The notes under the pieces are model-generated. The model did no database searches, had not been told where the DNA came from, and was given only the letters and a program-made list of their open reading frames with translations. Position numbers and translations under genes: made by a program. A stretch of DNA of 64,000 nucleotides, taken from contig CP154956.1 in NCBI GenBank assembly GCA_039621445.1, forward strand, positions 22,908,588-22,972,587, in the 5' to 3' direction. Source of the stretch: Euglena gracilis. Its lineage: Eukaryota > Euglenida > Euglenophyceae > Euglenales. This document shows, in pieces, positions 10,562 through 20,733 of the stretch (positions are counted from its first letter, which is position 1; each line of letters begins with the position of its first letter).

Positions 10562-11387
10562 AAATCATTTTTCGCGTATGTTTCTTCGATGCATTCGGAA
10601 TGTCCGAATTCGCGGTGCCGAGGATGCTCGGTAGCCCCAGGGATACCCTGGAGGTTTCCGCAGTCATCGAGAGTGCAGGTCAGCATCCTAAGTCAGCTGA
10701 ACTCTGTTCGCGGATTACCCGCGAATTTCACCGTGTGCTGGAAAATCCAGTATACGCGTGCGACATCGACCCCGCGATACGCGGTCCGTTCGGTGTTTGC
10801 AAGATCGAGCTTAAGGAAGGAGCCAAACCAATGCACCGGAAATTTTTTCGATGTTCGGGAGAACGCAAACAAGCTCTCAATGAAATGATTGAGAAGCTTA
10901 TTCAGCGCAAGTGGATCGTACCCTCGAAAAGCGAGTGGACATCCAGGCATTTGTTGTTCCTAAACCACCAGACCCCTCAGGTCAGAAGAATTGGAGTCTG
11001 GTGCTGGATTACCGGTACCAGAACTCCCAAACAAGGGATGATCCCTTCCCGCTCCCCTTGATCGAGGACTTGATCACCAAACAATCGGAAACCCGGTTGT
11101 GGTCAATTTTCGATCTGGAGGACGGTTTTCACCAAATGCACTTGCACCCTGACTGCCAACCATACACGGCATTCGTGACATCCAAGGGTGTGTACCAATG
11201 GACGGTACTCCCCATGGGTGTTAAGAATGGCCCCGCCATTTTTCAACGTATGATTCAATGGGTTTTACGCGACTTACCGTTTGCCATTGTGTATATTGAT
11301 GATGTGCTGGTGGGAACACCACCACCACTCGCAAAATCGAGCAAGGATATCATCGTGACACACTTCCACCATGTTTGCGCGGTATAA
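10555..11387 (+). pseudogene. Reverse transcriptase, fingers and palm (A)
   Basis: Two frames together give a Ty3/Gypsy RT: 10,555-10,960 ('GAKPMHRKFFRCSGERKQAL', 'QRKWIVPSKSEWTS') and 10,911-11,387 ('WSLVLDYRYQNSQT', motif A 'LWSIFDLEDGFHQMHLH', motif B 'QWTVLPMGVKNGPAIFQRM', motif C 'VYIDDVLVG' at about 11,289-11,318). The catalytic Asp of motif A and both Asp of YIDD are intact. It copies the RNA genome into cDNA in the particle. The frameshift lies near 10,915-10,945. A hairpin with a 6-bp stem and ATA loop is at 10,637-10,651. Confidence 0.88.
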
Positions 11388-11718
11388 ACCGCTTTTCAAA
11401 TCATGTGCTTTTTGTGAAAGGCGCCAAAATGCATTTGTTTCGGATACTTATAAAATTTTGCGGACACATCCTCAGCAATAGACAGCGGAAAGCCGCTCCG
11501 AGCAAACTCGAAGCCATTAAGAAATGGCCCCCTGAGATAATTAAAACGATTACTCACCTCAAATGATTTTTGGGATTAGCCCAATATTACGCGATTTATA
11601 TGAAGGACTTCGCGAAAATCGCGGTGCCCCTCACCAAACAGCTCAAAAACCGGGCTGTTGATAACACCAAAGTCATTTAGGATGACCAAATGCGCGAGGC
11701 CCTTGAGAAAATAAAGGT
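11375..11718 (+). pseudogene. RT thumb/connection region (A), degenerate
   Basis: Readable words such as 'KMHLFRILIKFCGHILSN' and 'LEAIKKWPPEIIKTITHLK' match the thumb region of Ty3/Gypsy RT (usually 'F LG H x I S' then 'FLGLxxYY'). Stops at 11,564 and about 11,678 and a frame change separate it from RT and RNase H. Copy B (26,507-26,865) has the same layout with different lesions. Confidence 0.6.
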
Positions 11719-12396
11719 TTGCTTTTGGAGAATGTTGTCCTCGTAATCGCGGACCCATACAAACCATATGAACTGGAAGTCGACAGCAGCGATTACGCTG
11801 TTGGCGGGGTTCTTAGCCAGCAAAACGCGGCGAATGAGCTCCGACCTGTGGCTTTCTTCAGCAGAAAGTTACAGGGCGACGACGGAAAAGGTCAAGTCAA
11901 ATGGAGTATACGCGAGAAGGAAACCTACGCAATCGTGCTTATACTCCAGAAATTTCGAAGCTGGGTAGCCAGCAGCCTCGTCCAGATCCTCGTCAAGGCC
12001 AACCACGAGAGTCTCCAACATTGGTACACCGAGGATTTGAACAAGGCCATGTCATCGGTCGGAAGGCGATGCAGATGGCATGAGTTCTTGAGTCAATTCA
12101 ACCTTGTGGTTATTTATACCCCTGGGCACACACAAAAAGTAGCGGATCCGCTCAATCGGGCCCCTTGGTATTACCCTGGGAACCCGTATGAGGGAGACGC
12201 GGCTTTTCATGGAAGTCAGGAAGCTGACGAATACGCACGTCGAAACGACGCTGCGGATAACCTTTTGGATTCTTTCCCCGTTTCACAAATATTCCTGGTC
12301 GCACCAGTGCGCGGAAGGCGCCGACGTGGAAGCACGTCCGTACCCCGGCGTATTACACACACGGAGTACCCTTCCCCACTGCTCTTTCGCGAATGA
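11719..12396 (+). pseudogene. RNase H and tether (A)
   Basis: The segment '[19 protein letters not shown]' carries the first catalytic Asp, 'IREKETYAIV' the Glu, and 'IYTPGHTQKVADPLNR' the final Asp of a Ty3/Gypsy RNase H; the second Asp site ('KANHES' where TDH is usual) reads Asn, so this copy is damaged. The enzyme removes the RNA strand of the RNA-DNA hybrid. The frame continues through a basic 'RGRRRRGS' tether to a TGA at 12,394, where copy B has TGG. Downstream segments to 13,911 are in this same frame, broken only by stop codons. Confidence 0.8.
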
Positions 12397-12429
12397 GATT
12401 ATAGTCGTGACCCGGAGTATGACACCACT

Positions 12430-13620
12430 GTGATGGACAATTACACTCTTTCACCTTTACGGTTGGTTTTTCGCAATGAATCGGGTTACAAATATTGTAT
12501 CCCCCAGGACCTGGTTGATGATGTGATTTTGTGTTATCACAACCATGGTCACCCTTGGGCCCCCAAACTTCTTTCGTTGGTGGGCCGCAGGTATTGCACA
12601 ACCCTGAGCGAGAAAGAACTTTACTCACGCTGTTTGCGAATAGCGCAACGGTGTCGAATCTGTCAAGCGGTAAAACCCCGCTGAGGTACCCCCTCTGGTA
12701 CGATGGACTTTTTCCCCGTACCCCCTGACATTTTTACATCCCTCTGCATGGATTTTCTGGAATTAGAACCGTGCAAAGGAACGGACGACAAAATTTACGA
12801 TTACGTTTTTGATGTCGTCTGCAGGCTGAGTGGGTACATTGTAGCCATTCCATGCCAGAAGTCAGGGTTGACTGCCCAAAGTTTGGCAACTATATTTTTG
12901 GAGAAATGCATTTGCTTAATGGGTTTACCGAATGAAATCGTGAGTGATCAAGACCATTTGATTTCTTGAAGGTTTTTCACCACTTTGTGCGGTTTACTCG
13001 GAATCGAGCAACATTTTTCCATTATATACCGACCCAAAGGCAATGGTAGAGCCGAGGCAGCCGTGAAATCCGTCGTGAATATGCTTCGCCTTTCACTGGC
13101 TGACTCGCGCAGCAACTGGATATCAGTGCTACCATGGTCTTTGTTTTATATCAATACCCTACCAGGGTTGGTTTTGCCTTACTCCCCCTATAAATTAGTT
13201 TTCGGACGGGAGCCTCCGGCCATAGGGGATGTCCCTTCGGAGAGACCTGCCCGACCGAGTGTCAGTTGCGAGACCTAGTTTGCGGAAGTAGAAAATCTAT
13301 GTTCTGCATTCCAGAAGCGCGTGACTGATATTCATGCAACCAAACGGAAATTGTTTTTGCAGAATTTCAAGTCACCTGTGTATAGTCCCGGTGACCGCGT
13401 GTGGGTGGGGAATAGCCGCACTCGCATGCAGTCTTCCAAGCTGGACGCCCTCTGGCTCGGCCCCTGTGAAATCCTAGAAAGACTAGGTACCAGCGGGCGT
13501 TACAAGGTTGCATTACCGAATGGTGTTGCGGACGTTCATATGGACAACTTCAAACCATACCTGTCGCCACCGGATGGGAAACCCATCCCGTATTTCCACT
13601 TCAAACGCCGTTCCAGATGA
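12430..13620 (+). pseudogene. Integrase (A)
   Basis: The N-terminal zinc site reads H-x3-H ('HNHGHP') and C-x2-C ('CRICQ') near 12,540-12,670. The core has Asp at 12,751 ('CMDFLELE'), Asp at 12,946 ('IVSDQD') and Glu at 13,054 ('GNGRAEAA'), giving an exact D-x35-E spacing. The C-terminal part has the GPY/F-like block 'WLGPCEILERLGTSGRYKV'. One frame serves throughout, with stops at 12,682 (also in copy B), 12,967, 13,276 and 13,618. The enzyme inserts the cDNA with a 5-bp target duplication, in agreement with those seen around A and B. Confidence 0.88.
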
Positions 13621-13911
13621 CCTGAGACGGATGATTTTGTAGTCGATAAAATCATCGATCACAAAATCGACAAAAGTATGCACCTTTGGAAGGTCCGCTG
13701 GAAAGGGTATGGGCCCGAGGAGGACACTTGGGAGCCAGCAACCAGTTTTGTTGGGTATGTCCAACAGGATTGGAAGCTGTGGAACAAGAAGCATAACATT
13801 GATGTTTCCATCACAAGTTTTTTAGAACGCATGGGAAACCCATGTTGCTTTCTGTTCTTTGTATCGTTGATTCGTATCATTCTTTCTTTCCGCAGACTTT
13901 TTAGCAAATAA
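13621..13911 (+). pseudogene. Chromodomain at the integrase C terminus (A)
   Basis: After a stop at 13,618 the same frame reads 'DDFVVDKIIDHKID' and 'LWKVRWKGYGPEEDTWEP' then 'WKLWNKKHN', a canonical chromodomain (hydrophobic strand, W-K-G-Y, E-D-T-W-E-P, terminal helix). Chromoviruses use it to steer integration to marked heterochromatin. Insertion of several related elements into satellite DNA and into one another fits such targeting. The frame ends at TAA 13,909-13,911. A 15-base hairpin CATGGG-AAA-CCCATG lies at 13,830-13,844. Confidence 0.9.
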
Positions 13912-13986
13912 TACTCAAGCGGTTACCCTTACACACCTCACAACCAACAACCCAAACATCCCACCGTACCGACCCCGGGCGGTATC

Positions 13987-15384
13987 ATGCTGCCCGGTGG
14001 AAGGGAGCCAGGCGTAGGACCGCCTTACCACCCCACCACTCACCCTCAACCTGCCCAGTATGCGTACCGATACTGTACGCAGCCACCTGCACGGACTGCG
14101 GCTCAGGGAAACCCTGAAGCCAGCAGCAGTACTAGGATGACCCAGATGTCCGCGGAAGCGCGGCCATCTCAGCCATCAGGCTCTCGTCGCCTCCCACCGT
14201 ATGCGGGTGTGATGATCCACCGCACGGCGGAGACGACGAACCGGGTTATGCGTATGAGCGCAAACCCGGCACCAGACCAACTCACCCAGGCATTGTGCGA
14301 TGACCACTGCCGTAAAATTTTGACCATCGCGAATACCCCTCCAGCCCTGTGGTATATGTGTGCCCAGGCGACGATGATCGGTCTGGTGTATTACACCGAC
14401 CCGGATGCGTCGGGATTCGTGGCGGACATTACCATGCGTGACCTGGGCGTGGAAGTCCTGACACAGGGCGCACGGCAGGTACCACCAGTTGGCACTTACA
14501 CTGCACATTTTCGTGCTCACTCCCCCGGTTTACCCGAGGAAGAGACAGTGGAAGCACCCGTCCGGAGTGAACACCCACGTGTGAAAGAAAGTATTTTTCG
14601 ATCTCCTGAGCGCATGCCCCGGCGAGACTATCCTGCGCAGGAGCATGTGTCTCAGCACACCGTCTCTGGGGATGACCCCCAGGAGGCGCCAAGTCCACGG
14701 GATCAGTACGTGTATCCACCTCAACCCCACCCAACCATACCTGGCCCTATCCCACGACGTCCTGCGGAGGGAAACCCTCCCCCGACATCTGACTCTTCCC
14801 GAAGCGCTCGTCCGCGGGAAGCCGCGGCGGCGCCTCGTGCGGCACCAGTTCCCCCGGCACGGGATGAACCCGTTAACCCGTGGACTGGCCGGCCGTTCGA
14901 GACTGAGGAGGAGCGTCAACAATATGAATATGCTGTGACGACCCAACGACAAATCGCACGTCGCCCCCCTGTTTCCGCTGGCCAGGGATACCCTGCCCGG
15001 GCGGAAATGACACGGGAAGAGCGCCAGCAGTATGCTGCTGCTGTGTCGGCTCTGACAGGAGTCACAGCTCCATCACGATCAAGTCAACCAGCGCGACAGC
15101 AGGACGTTGCTGTGGCGGAAGCGCCTCCAGCACGGCCCACAAGCTCTGCCGCCGGCAAACGTGACTGCGGACCGAAAAATCTGACGCCGCAGCCACAGCG
15201 CCGCTCGCCGAGGTCGGAAAATCCGCCCGCGGCGATGCACGTCGACGCCGAGGAGGAAGCTCCGCCAGCGCCTGACGTGAAGGCAGAACGGGCACGTCGG
15301 GAAACCCGACCATCCCCAGTCGCACCGGTTTACTCGAATCGTGGTGACGCTGAGCAGGAATTTGCTCGAACGCCAAGCACGTAA
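13987..15384 (+). pseudogene. Accessory ORF 1 (A), Pro/Arg/Ser-rich, unknown function
   Basis: This is an open frame of 465 codons starting at an ATG 75 bases after the chromodomain stop. Residues 60-180 look folded ('LTIANTPPALWYMCAQATM', 'VYYTDPDASGFVADITMRD'); the rest is disordered, Pro/Arg/Ala/Ser-rich, with a repeated 'TREERQQY'-like motif (at 'TEEERQQYEYA' and 'TREERQQYAAA'). Copy B has the same protein at 29,071-30,479 and fragment D part of it on the minus strand. The sense continues past TAA 15,382. In the env position of an LTR element, but no signal peptide or membrane segment is seen, so I do not call it env. Confidence 0.6.
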
Positions 15385-15445
15385 TCCGTGACTTACCCTG
15401 TGTTTACACCAGAAGACCCGGAATACTGGGATTAGTGGGCGACAT

Positions 15446-16762
15446 TTGAATGGCTGTCTAACACAGGGTAAGGGGAAGGGTAAAGGCAAGGGTAAGGGGA
15501 AAGGAAAAGGCCAGGAGAAAGGTGGGAAAGCCCCACCTGGCAAAGGCGGAAAAGCCGCTTGGCCAACTCCAGGCAAAGGCGGAAAATCTGCCGGACGCCC
15601 AGCAGCCAAGGGCGGAAAAGCCGCCGAACCTTCGAAAACGAAGGACGATGACGTTACTGTAGTATTCACCGACCTGGAGGAGATCTGGCCGAAAATCGAC
15701 GAAGATCTCCGGCAGTTTACACACGCAAGCAACGTGATCCACCGACCACCGGATGCGGTGCTCGAAGTGGTGCAGAATCGTATGTAGGACCACTGCAAAA
15801 GATTTTTCTACAGTTCCGAACTTTATGCATTTGAGGGATTCCCTCATTCAGATGAAGTTGTCCTGGACCGGATGTCGGGTATCTGGGAGCCGTGGTTCTG
15901 GTTGGGATACCCCTGCCAGAACTTCGGTATCCTTACCGACCGAAACGGTCAGACGTACGCCGACTGCTTGGGCACATGTCCTGACGACGAAACGTTCGTA
16001 GCACAGTTGAAGGAAGTCTTCATCCACATGTATTCAGTCGGAGCACTGGAAATCCAGTGGAAATATTACCCCCTGCCGGAGAAACTCCAGGCGCAGGCTG
16101 TGGTAATGTTCACACGCAACCTCCAAGGATACTTGGAGAGCATGTATGGCAGGCTGTTCAAGGTACTGGATGTGGACCTCGCGTACCCCCAGCGGTACAA
16201 ACTGGAATGCCAGTTTTGCAAGGAAGTTCACATTGTTGACTTCTGGGGTTTCGGAGAACGCGGAAAACCGCCTGCGACTGCCGAGAATGCCGGCAGCCCG
16301 CTGACCAGAAGATTCCTCCTGCGCCCGTGCCGGAATCCCAATATCGGAACGCAAGACCAAAAGGTGCTGAAACAGCACCGGCACAAAATATTTCCGCTGC
16401 AGCAGTACTGGCACCGGGCGTGGATTACCTACGTCCTGGAGGTCTAGGTTTATTTGATAGAACAGATGACCACTGATGTGGATATCCACAGGAAGTGGTT
16501 ACCTCGGGGATACACCGAGGTGGACGCCAGGCCTCATGACCCAGACCGACGCAGGATGAACCTGCGGCCGGAATGGGAGCAGCCAGAAATCTGCCTGCGG
16601 GATCACCTGGACACCCAGTTCGGGGATATCCTTGACTGGAAGGAGTTCGAACCTTTCTTCGCAGCACGCGAGGTAATCCACACTCGGTATGCGGTCCCAT
16701 TGCCCACCTTCCTGGAAGACACGCGAGAGCAGGGTATGGGATGGAACCTTCGATCGAAGTAG
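15446..16762 (+). pseudogene. Accessory ORF 2 (A): KGKG-rich segment followed by a conserved globular region
   Basis: One frame with stops at 15,785, 16,445 and 16,760. It begins with a (KG)n run coded by AAGGGT/AAAGGC repeats, then 'GGKAAWPTPGKGGKSAG'-type Lys/Gly repeats, which recall nucleic-acid-binding tails. After 15,872 it becomes globular: 'WEPWFWLGYPCQNFG', 'GALEIQWKYYPLPEKLQ', 'LECQFCKEVHIVDFWGFG', 'HRAWITYVLEV'. Copies B (30,558-31,900) and D (minus, 56,300-54,690) keep the globular part, which suggests it was once under selection. The KG run length and frame differ among copies, as expected for a slippery repeat. No family recognised. Confidence 0.55.
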
Positions 16763-16816
16763 GAAGACCTCTGCCTGATCAACGAGGACGAGCCGCAACC
16801 TCCACCCGGAAGCTGG

Positions 16817-17850
16817 GTGAGAGCGTCGTGGCCGCCCCCATACCCCAACTCTGACAGGAGTGAAAGTATAAGCTTTTACCGCCTGTCCGACGCACAAGGG
16901 TGCTACAGAAGCGGGAATGACCCGCGTTCTGCAGCACAACTCCACACAGAGGACTACTCTCCGGAAGCGGAGGCGGAGGAAGAAACGGTCCCCATGGCCG
17001 AGGATGAACCTCAGCCAGCGGAACCTCCGGCACGGGAAACCCGTAGCCCATCTGTCGTGATGCTGGACACTGTGGCAGAAACTGCCCAGCGCCCAGGATC
17101 GCCGGCAGGTGAAAAGACACCTGTCCCAAACTCACCACGTCATTGAGTACAACAGGTGAACCGACCACTCCGCGGGAAAACCCGCCGGAGACGGTACCAC
17201 AGGCGCCTGAGGTATTACGCCTCAAGCTCCCTGTTTCCGGGGAAACCCCGTCGGCAGAGGAACCAGCGGATGAACCCACTTCAGGTGAAGAACCTGAACG
17301 ACGCACCTCGATGGGCGGACGCGTACTCGGTGGTTTGCGGTCCCTGATCGCAGTTGTCACCCCACGTGGCACTGCGGCCAGTTCTTCCACGGCTGTGGCG
17401 GAAACTGCCCAGCCGGCGGAAGACAGACCTGACACAACAACCATGGTGGAGGATGAACCTCCCCCAGCGGCAGCGTCACCGCCGGTGTCGGAAGCGACAC
17501 GGACGGAAGGCGAACAGACAGCAATGGCCGTGGAGACAACAGCAACCGTGTCAGTACGGCATGAACCTGTATCAACATCGGTAGCGCCAGCCGAGGCACG
17601 GGATGAACCCACACCTCAGCGCACACCCACAGCCACTGCACCAAAGCACCCGAGTACACGGACACCGGCGCCTGAAAAACAGGCTGAGCGGACGTCCATG
17701 CCCCCACCACAGGCTCAACCAGCGCGAAGTGCGCAGGCCAAGCCTACACCTACACCATCCCCCACGGCTGCCCCTGGGAAACCCACGGAAGACGTGAGGG
17801 AACGCGTAGGACGACCCTCAGCTCGGGAAACCCCTGCTGCTCGGTGTCGT
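16817..17850 (+). pseudogene. Accessory region 3 (A): acidic, Pro/Thr/Glu-rich disordered segment
   Basis: Read from 16,817-17,146 and, one frame over, 17,143 to about 17,850. Composition is Pro, Glu, Thr and Ala with repeated 'EDEPQPAEPPA', 'VAETAQP', 'EDEPPPAA' words, giving an internal degenerate repeat. One short hydrophobic word, 'GLRSLIAVVTP', is conserved in A, B and D. Hairpins of the GGGAAACCC type are dense here (for example 17,238-17,250). Probably a disordered linker of the accessory polyprotein. Confidence 0.5.
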
Positions 17851-18599
17851 GGAGAAGACCCCCGTCCCAAGCGTCACCACGCACCTGGGCAAGCAAGCGC
17901 GACGCCGATCGGAGGCCCTCGGATGCTCCGGAAACCAGAAGTCCGAAGGCCCCGGCAAAATCAAAGCCGGGCGCCGCACCTTGTAAGCCCGCACCGAAAT
18001 CTGTTGATCAGCCCCCACCGAAAGGCGGTGGTGGTGCTGGCGGCAAGAGTGCTGCATCCTCTTCTCGGGGATCCACCTCGGGACAAGGATTCACGCACGT
18101 CGCATCGTCCGGCCATGGGAAAACCTCAGAGCCGAAACCTACGTCAAAGGGGCAGTGATAATCTCGCGCCTCAACAGCCAAAACACCTTCGGAAGACGAA
18201 GTTATCATCGACTGGAACGCGGTCAATCAGGATGATCCTGAGATTCATGACCTGAAAAACAGGTACATGATGATCGACCACAAACTGAGGACACAGCAAT
18301 GCCTCAACCGGTGGATTGGGCCACTGTTCTGTCAGGGCCGAAAATGGTCCTTTGATCAGAACGTGACCTGGAATTATTACAATTCCAGATCCCCCCGTGT
18401 TTTGGCCCAATGCTTCGATGGGGAATTCCTCATCGACAAAACAACGGAAAACCGTTTTGTGTGGCTTTGCACTGTGTGCCACAAGATGTATAACAGTGCA
18501 CCTGACTTGGGATTACCCCTCGTCCATGTGTGCAACCCTGTGGATCGGAAATCGTTCCACAAGGATGTATACATCCCCAACTGTGCCGTCTTGGTATGA
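17844..18599 (+). pseudogene. Accessory region 4 (A): basic linker then Cys-rich domain
   Basis: The frame reads a Lys/Pro/Ser-rich part ('GGGGAGGKSAASSSRGS'), two adjacent stops near 18,156, then 'DEVIIDWNAVNQDDPEIHDL' and a globular Cys-containing part: 'FVWLCTVCHKMYN' and later single Cys/His residues before 18,599. A C-x2-C pair here and another ('ILCVNCLRG') in the next ORF could form a zinc site. The stop TGA at 18,597-18,599 overlaps the ATG of the next ORF (ATGA). Copy B has the same arrangement at 33,028-33,771. Confidence 0.5.
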
Positions 18600-19273
18600 C
18601 CACGTGCGTGGACAGTTGGACCCACAAGCACAATTTTAGCTACACCGAGCGAGACGGTACGAATGTACCGATACTCTGCGTCAATTGCCTTCGAGGTACC
18701 TTCTGGCAAACTGCGGAAGGCGCAGTTTACACAATCGTGCCAAGTGCCCAGAAGCCACTGGAGAAATACTCCACCTTGCACAGAAAGTACAAGGATTTTT
18801 TCAAGTACGCCAACCTCATGCTCGACGACTACCGCCACACGGGAATGGCCCGTGGGTGGCAGATCGACAGTGGGGCGATACGCCTCGCTGCTGCGGAGGC
18901 AGGGGTAAGATTACCTTACCTCTGGGAGACGGCGGACAGGAAAAATATATTTTTCCGCCTGTTCACAACCCAGGACCGAAACGGTCGCTGGTGCCTGCCA
19001 CAATGGCCACCCGAAGGCCACGGGATAACCTGGAAAGACTGGCTTGGGGCCGTATTACGACCCCATACAGTCCGCGCGGAATGCGCGTATCACATGCCAA
19101 TTGACTTCCACCCGGGTAATGCCCCGCACGTGTCAGCCAATCACCCACGGATGAACCACTTCATCAGGCCAGCCACTCTGCCCAGGAAATTCTGGGAGAA
19201 GCTGCAATGGTTCCTCGCGGAAAGAGCGAGTGCAACCAAGCACACAGTCCCCGAAGGATGGGTTCGGGACTGA
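18596..19273 (+). pseudogene. Terminal accessory ORF (A), unknown function
   Basis: The ATG at 18,596 overlaps the preceding TGA as ATGA. The protein is globular and mixed in composition ('NVPILCVNCLRGTFWQTAEG', 'YKDFFKYANLMLDDYRHTG', 'GWQIDSGAIRLAAAEAGVRL', 'FWEKLQWFLAERASATKHTV'). A TGA at 19,271 cuts it at 225 residues; copy B has TGG there and reads on to 270 residues (33,768-34,580). Most differences between A and B are conservative, which suggests that the protein was functional in the source element. No family recognised; it lacks membrane segments. Confidence 0.6.
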
Positions 19274-20303
19274 GTGGAACCTGCTTTTGAATACGAATCG
19301 CCAGAAACCTGGCTCGTAGATAGGCCACCACCACCACAATTCCAGATGGTCCTCGTGGAAGATCCCTTGCACTCCCGCCATGATCATGGGCGGCTGGAAC
19401 GGATGTAATGCCAAAACGGCATTACCAGGCTCACGTAAGGTAAGTGCCTTCATGGAGCCTGGAAACCTGTAAACTAAATATATACACTGGTAGCGGAAAT
19501 CGCTAAACAGCCCTGGGATGAACCTGGGTCTGTGTCAATCTGCGCTCTGGATGGAAGCATCCAAGAGCCCCCCCCCCCCCCCCCGCCACCACCCCTCTAC
19601 CAATGCCATGCAGACGGAAACTGTCTGCAAGAGGTAATCGCCTCTTATTGCGTCGTGAAGGAGCTACTGCTGTGAAGACCTTGGCAGCTGGGAAACCTGG
19701 CAAGCCGCTAAGTGACACACAGCACAGAGCGCGCACGCCGTAATAATAGGCCAACTTGTCACTTTTCGGCCCTAATGCCCCTTAAGGCTGCCAGACAGCA
19801 AAAAATTCTGTTCTGGCCTAAGCCAGCCCCCCTCTCCTCACTACTTTTCCCCACCCCGCAAAGCTGTCGCCGGCAGTCGGTTTTGTAAGTGGGCTTTTGT
19901 TTCCTAGTGCGGATATGACCGCCTAGGAGCCCTATCCGGGTATGACCAGGATAGGAGCCTGCCCCCCCCATCCACACCTCTCCCCTCCGGTTTTCAGCGA
20001 ATTGCTTGACCAACCCCGCGTGCCTTTGGCACAACCAAACTGGGTGGATGGGACACTTTTTCAGGAAACCTGCCAAGCCCCGTTTCCCACAGTGGGCTTT
20101 TTCACACCCCACCTAAGCCGAAACGGCTAATATGTAACCGCGAAACGCGGCTAACTTTTTGCGCGTTTTTGGGCTTTGGGTGGATGCCACTGTGCGTAAA
20201 GGAGAGACACCGAATGGAGAAGTGAACCCCACCTGGGGCAGCGTCAGATATCCTGACTGGACCTGGGAATCCCTGGTCCATGAAGGAAATCGGGCGTAGC
20301 CCT
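19274..20303 (+). other. 3' remnant and untranslated region of A
   Basis: The last accessory ORF fades out by about 19,407. A hairpin AATGCC-AAAAC-GGCATT lies at 19,407-19,423, and AAGGTAAGTGC, a strong splice-donor-like word shared with B, lies at about 19,436. A long poly-C run is at about 19,566-19,583. The rest matches the 3' UTRs of Z and B and leads to the polypurine tract. No gene is seen. Confidence 0.6.
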
Positions 20304-20313
20304 GGGAGGGGGA
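20304..20313 (+). other. Polypurine tract of A
   Basis: GGGAGGGGGA lies immediately before the 3' LTR. The same ten bases precede the LTRs at 410 and 37,852. It would prime plus-strand DNA synthesis. Confidence 0.85.
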
Positions 20314-20728
20314 TGTTTACCAAGCACGTCCCAGCTCTGTAGGATATCTGCAGAGCGGGTTCTGTGACGGTCACACCACTGTGGAAAACCACAGCTGGTA
20401 GGATCGTGGCAGACCCTTCTGGGATCTGCCCCTGGACACGTCAGCAATTTTCTCCCCTTCCCCCACAGGTGGTATTCTTCACTGTCATCACTTCCAAGTT
20501 TGACCATTGGTTTTGTCAGAGAGAAAAACCCTCGGAACAGTCGAACTTGACCTCAGAAGAAACTTCTGAGTCTTTGCTTTGTGCTTTGCTTCTTGGGGAA
20601 TTGGGAAGAAAAGGGGAAAAACACTTTTCGTTACTCCAAAGACTTTTCCCAAGGCGACCAAGGCGAAAGCGAAAGTCTTTTGCAGAAAGTCCCAAAAAGG
20701 GGGAAAGGGAAAGCTTTGGACGTACACT
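20314..20728 (+). repeat. 3' LTR of element A
   Basis: Starts TGTTTACC (TGTGTACC elsewhere) and ends GTACACT, and is followed by the target duplication ATTAA at 20,729-20,733. It is slightly shorter than its partner because of a deletion near 20,655. Confidence 0.9.
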
Positions 20729-20733
20729 ATTAA

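Larger units (their letters stand above)
4000..20728 (+). mobile_element. Element A: full-length 16.7-kb chromodomain Ty3/Gypsy retrotransposon nested in B
   Basis: LTRs lie at 4,000-4,425 and 20,314-20,728, the primer-binding site at 4,426 and the polypurine tract at 20,304-20,313. The 5-bp direct repeat ATTAA at 3,995-3,999 and 20,729-20,733 flanks it, and the sequence of B's gag is continuous across the two sides. Order: gag, capsid-like region, CCHC knuckle, RS-rich region, protease, Dam-like domain, RT, RNase H, integrase, chromodomain, accessory ORFs, 3' UTR. At 16.7 kb it is well above the usual 5-10 kb of Ty3/Gypsy elements, mainly because of a long gag and 5.4 kb of accessory sequence. 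The two LTRs differ by roughly 5 percent by eye, so the insertion is not very recent. Frameshifts and stops make it inactive. Confidence 0.9.

Noticed and set aside
15446-15640. Histone-like or DVNP-like KGKG protein as a host gene
   Set aside because: The same segment occurs in A, B and D at the same place of the element; it belongs to the retrotransposon.
13987-19273. Envelope gene of an errantivirus/retrovirus-like element
   Set aside because: No signal peptide, membrane anchor or envelope-like motif is seen; position alone is not enough.
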